Positions 60,095 to 64,000 of a DNA stretch of 64,000 nucleotides are shown here, one piece after another. Each line of letters begins with the position of its first letter. Within the stretch, counting starts at the first letter, position 1. The notes below the pieces were generated by a model. It did no database searches and was not told the origin of the DNA. It saw nothing but the letters and a program-made list of their open reading frames with translations. The translations under genes and the position numbers were made by a program. The DNA comes from Caldimicrobium sp. (GTDB lineage: Bacteria; Desulfobacterota; Thermodesulfobacteria; Thermodesulfobacteriales; Thermodesulfobacteriaceae): positions 1-64,000 of the forward strand of contig JANXDB010000054.1 of assembly GCA_025060015.1 (NCBI GenBank). Direction: 5' to 3'.

Positions 60095-60499
60095 TTAATC
60101 AAAGTTAACAGGTTTTTGAATTTTTTCAAGTTTTAATCCTTCTAAGATAGACCTATCTGCAGGACAAAGCTCAAGGGTTGTAATCTCTTCTATTTCTATC
60201 CATCTAGCTTCTATTGCCTCCTTAGGAGAAGGCTCTCCCTCAGTATGGGCTTTAATCAGGATTAGCTCAATGAATTCATCTGGATATATATGCTTACACC
60301 TTGAGATGATCTCCAGGGGAACAACCTCTATTCCTAATTCCTCTTTGATTTCCCTTTTTAAGGCATCCTCAGGACTTTCTCCCTCCTCGACTTTACCTCC
60401 AGGAAATTCCCACAGGCCTCCTCTTTTCTTATGAAATGGTCTTCTAACCATAAACACCTTTCCCTCTCTTTCAATGAAAGCAGCAACTACTTTCATCAT
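60095..60499 (-). CDS. NUDIX hydrolase, MutT-like
   Basis: GLWEFPGGKVEEGESPEDALKREIKEELGIEV Nudix box. Confidence 0.95.
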   Translation of the reverse strand: MMKVVAAFIEREGKVFMVRRPFHKKRGGLWEFPGGKVEEGESPEDALKREIKEELGIEVVPLEIISRCKHIYPDEFIELILIKAHTEGEPSPKEAIEARWIEIEEITTLELCPADRSILEGLKLEKIQKPVNFD

Positions 60500-60548
60500 A
60501 TATCACCAACTTTAAGACAAATTTCAAGAGTAAACAACCTTAGTATTT

Positions 60549-60571
60549 TTTCGCACCTGACAGGTGCGAAA
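60549..60571. repeat. Palindrome copy 2: perfect TTTCGCACCTG-A-CAGGTGCGAAA
   Basis: 11-bp arms around one central base, read directly. Confidence 0.95.
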
Positions 60572-60610
60572 TCCTAATAGATATCATACCATGGAACTCT
60601 TATCTTTAGC

Positions 60611-60665
60611 TTTAACATTATTTTAACACTGATTTAAAGATCATTTAAATCTTGCACTCTATCTT
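60611..60665 (+). promoter_or_regulatory. Pho-box-like promoter of pst operon: TTTAACA/TTTAACA/TTTAAAG/TTTAAAT at 11-bp steps, then -10-like TATCTT
   Basis: Repeats start at 60611, 60622, 60633, 60644; TATCTT at 60660-60665, upstream of pstS. Confidence 0.75.
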
Positions 60666-60693
60666 TTAAAGCAAAAATCCATGGAGGTGTTTT

Positions 60694-61704
60694 ATGAGGA
60701 GTAAACTTTTAAGCAAGAAAGTTTTAGCGATTTTAGCTGGTGTTGGTGTCTTGGGAAGTGTTACTCAGGGTGTATCCTCTCCTTTAATTAAAATTGACGG
60801 CTCATCTACTGTTTATCCTATAACAGAAGGAGTGGCAGAGGAGTTTCAGAAGGCCAAAAAAGGAGCGGTAAAGGTCACTGTGGGTATTTCTGGAACTGGT
60901 GGAGGATTCAAGAAGTTCTGCAGAGGAGAAACAGATGTGCAAAATGCTTCTAGACCAATCCTCAAGAAGGAGATGGAAGAGTGCAAGAAAAATGGTATAA
61001 GCTACATAGAGCTTCCAGTGGCCTATGATGGCCTGGCTGTAGTTGTAAATCCCAAAAATAACTGGGCAACTTGCATGACAGTGGAACAGTTAAAAGAGGT
61101 TTGGAAACCTGAATCTCAGGGCAAAAAGATTGCCTGGTCAGATCTTGATCCCAAATGGCCAAAGGAGGATATCAAACTCTGCGGTCCTGGATCAGATTCA
61201 GGAACCTTTGATTATTTCACCGAGGCTATCATGGGCAAGGCCAAATCTCAGAGAGGTGATTATCTTGCCTCGGAAGATGATAATGTCCTTGTTCAGTTTG
61301 CCCAGAAAGAGAAAGGCTCCCTTTGTTACTTCGGTTTAGCCTATGTGGAGGAGAACAAAGGAAAAGTTAAGGCCATTCAGATTAAGAACCCCAAGACTGG
61401 AAAATGTGTCTCTCCTTCCGCAGAGACCGTTAGATCTGGTGAGTATAATCCACTTTCAAGGCCCCTTTTCATCTATGTTAACGTAAAAGCCATGGATAGG
61501 CCAGAGGTCAAAGAGTTTGTCGATTTCTATCTCAAGAATGCAGGAAAGATATCCAAACAGGTGGGATATATACCTCTTCCTGAGAAGGCCTACGACCTTG
61601 GTAGGAAGAGAGTTGCAGATAAGAAAATTGGAACAGTCTTTGGGGGAGAGCCAGAGGTTGGCTTAACAGTGGAAGAACTCCTCAAGAGAGAGGCAAAAGA
61701 GTAA
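60694..61704 (+). CDS. pstS: Phosphate ABC transporter substrate-binding protein PstS
   Basis: [34 protein letters not shown]. Confidence 0.96.
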   Translation: MRSKLLSKKVLAILAGVGVLGSVTQGVSSPLIKIDGSSTVYPITEGVAEEFQKAKKGAVKVTVGISGTGGGFKKFCRGETDVQNASRPILKKEMEECKKNGISYIELPVAYDGLAVVVNPKNNWATCMTVEQLKEVWKPESQGKKIAWSDLDPKWPKEDIKLCGPGSDSGTFDYFTEAIMGKAKSQRGDYLASEDDNVLVQFAQKEKGSLCYFGLAYVEENKGKVKAIQIKNPKTGKCVSPSAETVRSGEYNPLSRPLFIYVNVKAMDRPEVKEFVDFYLKNAGKISKQVGYIPLPEKAYDLGRKRVADKKIGTVFGGEPEVGLTVEELLKREAKE

Positions 61705-61718
61705 GAGAGCCAATTTCC

Positions 61719-62636
61719 ATGAAGATAGAGACCAAGAAAAAGCTTGATCTGATTTTTAAGGCCTTTCTTATTGTTACCAGTATATCCTCCATTGCGGTAA
61801 CCATAGGCATAGTGGTTGCCCTAACGGAGGATACCATCAGATTCTTCCTTCATCCAGAGGGTGGGGGCTTCCCCACCTCCATTATTAAGTTCTTCACCGA
61901 AAGCGAATGGACACCTACCTTTATCAACAAGAAGATAGGTATTTGGCCCCTTCTTGCTGGAACCTTTCTCATCGCTGCCATTGCAGGGCTGATTGCCATC
62001 CCCATGGGATTGATCATCGCGGTCTATCTTAGCGAATTTGCCTCACACAGAGTAAGAGAAGCTGTAAAACCCTGGCTCGAATTCCTAGAGGCTGTACCCA
62101 CGGTAGTTTATGGATATTTTGCCCTTTTAGCCATAACCCCCCTTCTTCAGTGGATCCTTGGTAAATTTGGCATGGAGGTAGAGGGCATGAATGCCCTCTC
62201 ACCTGGTATTGTCTTAGGGGTTATGATTCTACCATTCACTGCCTCAATGGTTGAGGATTCTCTTAAGGGTGTTCCTCAGTATCTGCGAGAAGCTTCCTAT
62301 AGCCTTGGTGCAAGCAAACTCAGGACTGCCTTCGGCGTGGTGGTTCCTGCTGCAAGATCGGGCATTCTAGCCTCATATCTTTTGGGAATTTCACGAGCCC
62401 TGGGTGAAACCATGGTAGTAGCGGTTGCAGCAGGTATGTACCCCAACTTGACCTTGAACCCACTGGAACCTGTCCAAACCATAACAGGTTATATCGTCCA
62501 AGTAGCACTCGGAGATTTACCCTATCTCTCCTTTGAATATCTATCCATCTTTGCCGCTGGCTTTATGCTTTTTTTAATCACCCTGTTTTTCAATCTCACT
62601 GCAGTCTACTTAAAATCAAGGATTGAGAGGTACTAA
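61719..62636 (+). CDS. pstC: Phosphate ABC transporter permease PstC
   Basis: LEAVPTVVYGYFAL, EASYSLGASKLRTAFGVVVPAARSGILAS. Confidence 0.95.
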   Translation: MKIETKKKLDLIFKAFLIVTSISSIAVTIGIVVALTEDTIRFFLHPEGGGFPTSIIKFFTESEWTPTFINKKIGIWPLLAGTFLIAAIAGLIAIPMGLIIAVYLSEFASHRVREAVKPWLEFLEAVPTVVYGYFALLAITPLLQWILGKFGMEVEGMNALSPGIVLGVMILPFTASMVEDSLKGVPQYLREASYSLGASKLRTAFGVVVPAARSGILASYLLGISRALGETMVVAVAAGMYPNLTLNPLEPVQTITGYIVQVALGDLPYLSFEYLSIFAAGFMLFLITLFFNLTAVYLKSRIERY

Positions 62637-62638
62637 TA

Positions 62639-63511
62639 ATGAACTACAAAACCTGGGAAAGGCTGTTTAACTGTCTTGGCATTTTTTTAGTGGTTTTCGT
62701 CCTCATATTTTTATTCTCCATAACCTTAAAACTCTTTATTGATGGCTTTCATAGAATCTTTGACTTTAAATTTTATACTTCCTATCCCTCAAGGTTTCCC
62801 AATGAAGCAGGTATTCTTTCCTCCTGGGTTGGAACCTTGTATGTTATGGCAGGAGCAATCTTTTGGTCCATCTTTCTTGGAGTTCCTGCTGGTATTTATT
62901 TAGAAGAATTTGGAGCCAAAGGAAAAATCGCCAAAATCATTGAGGCAAATATTACCAATCTCTCAGCTGTGCCCTCTATTGTGTATGGCTTGCTTGCCCT
63001 TGGGATCTTTGTTTATAGATTTAATTTTGGAGAGAGCATCTTAACCGCAGGCCTTACCTTAGGTCTTCTTATGCTTCCTGTAATCGTTGTGGCAACGAGA
63101 GAGTCTTTGAGAAGAATCCCCCGTGCCATAAGGGAAGGTGCCTATGCGTTGGGAGCAACTAATTATGAACTGGTGTTCCATCATCTGCTTCCATACTCCG
63201 TTGGTGGCATCCTTACAGGAGTTATTATTGCTATCTCACGGGCAATTGGGGAGACAGCGCCTCTCTTAACCATAGGAGCTCTCACCTTTATTGCCTTTCT
63301 ACCGCCTCCACCTTGGGAGGATTTCATAGGGATGCTCAAATCTCCCTTTACAGTTCTTCCCATCCAGATCTTCAACTGGGTATCACGCCCTCAGGAAGCC
63401 TTTCACAAAAATGCAGCCGCAGGTGGTTTTATTCTCCTGGTTCTATGTCTCCTACTCAACTCTGCAAGTTACTACTTGCGTTACAAAGTACGAACAAAAT
63501 ATCATTGGTAA
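62639..63511 (+). CDS. pstA: Phosphate ABC transporter permease PstA
   Basis: LSAVPSIVYGLLALGIF, REGAYALGATNYELVFHHLLPYSVGGILTG, SRAIGETAPLL. Confidence 0.95.
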   Translation: MNYKTWERLFNCLGIFLVVFVLIFLFSITLKLFIDGFHRIFDFKFYTSYPSRFPNEAGILSSWVGTLYVMAGAIFWSIFLGVPAGIYLEEFGAKGKIAKIIEANITNLSAVPSIVYGLLALGIFVYRFNFGESILTAGLTLGLLMLPVIVVATRESLRRIPRAIREGAYALGATNYELVFHHLLPYSVGGILTGVIIAISRAIGETAPLLTIGALTFIAFLPPPPWEDFIGMLKSPFTVLPIQIFNWVSRPQEAFHKNAAAGGFILLVLCLLLNSASYYLRYKVRTKYHW

Positions 63512-63529
63512 TTTAGGGGGTTTAAAGGA

Positions 63530-64000
63530 ATGTCAGATAACATAAAAGTCAAAGTTGAAAACCTTGATTTTTACTATGGAACCTTTCACGCCCTGAAAAA
63601 TATCAATCTTCCCATATACGAAAAGAAGGTAACTGCCATAATAGGCCCCTCTGGCTGTGGAAAAAGTACCCTTCTTCGTTGTTTCAATAGAATGCATGAT
63701 CTATACCCTGGAACTCGCTACGAAGGAGCCATTTATCTCTATCCTGACAAAACCAACATAGTGGCCAAAGGAGTGGAACCCCTCTATATCCGCATGAGGG
63801 TGGGCATGGTCTTTCAAAAACCCAATCCCTTTCCCAAATCAATCTTTGAAAATGTGGCCTATGGCTTGCGTATAAATGGTATCAAAGATAAAAAGGTTAT
63901 TGAAGAAAAGGTTGAAAAGGCTTTAAAGGATGCAGCTCTTTGGGACGAGGTTAAAGAAAGACTTAAGGAAAATGCCTACTCCTTATCAGGTGGCCAACAG
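63530..64000 (+). CDS. pstB: Phosphate ABC transporter ATPase PstB, truncated by window edge
   Basis: [51 protein letters not shown]. Confidence 0.97.
   Translation, partial: MSDNIKVKVENLDFYYGTFHALKNINLPIYEKKVTAIIGPSGCGKSTLLRCFNRMHDLYPGTRYEGAIYLYPDKTNIVAKGVEPLYIRMRVGMVFQKPNPFPKSIFENVAYGLRINGIKDKKVIEEKVEKALKDAALWDEVKERLKENAYSLSGGQQ

Overview
64 kb bacterial chromosome segment. Gene content suggests an anaerobic, probably thermophilic, sulfur-metabolising bacterium; this is inference and no taxonomic marker was searched. From left to right: a partial Rpn/PD-(D/E)XK-type nuclease gene running off the left edge; a CRISPR array at about 332-879 with no cas genes visible; a response-regulator remnant; a minus-strand run with a MEMO1-family gene, a ParB-like gene and a complete dcw cell-division/peptidoglycan cluster (ftsZ, ftsA, ftsQ, murB, murC, murG, murD, mraY, murF, murE, short ftsI-like ORF, ftsL-like, rsmH, mraZ); a chemoreceptor gene broken into several frames; housekeeping genes (guaA, pth, rplY, prs, ispE and others); three tRNAs (Leu, Glu, Val); rsmI/ispG; a PhnD-like binding protein next to a hybrid histidine kinase; a glycogen-metabolism cluster; a four-gene group-3b-like NiFe hydrogenase; the rpsF-rpsR-rplI-dnaB operon; and the start of a pst phosphate operon. 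The observation I rate highest is in the dcw cluster. ftsW is cleanly absent (murD and murG overlap), and the ORF in the ftsI position is only 336 aa. It keeps FtsI-like N-terminal and linker motifs but lacks the transpeptidase catalytic core. Other points: a CRISPR trailer end decayed into a 40-bp tandem, an MraZ box at mraZ, a four-unit 11-bp-phased Pho box before pstS, a repeated TTTCGCACCTG/CAGGTGCGAAA palindrome, and rsmH with no canonical start codon covering its conserved N-terminus.
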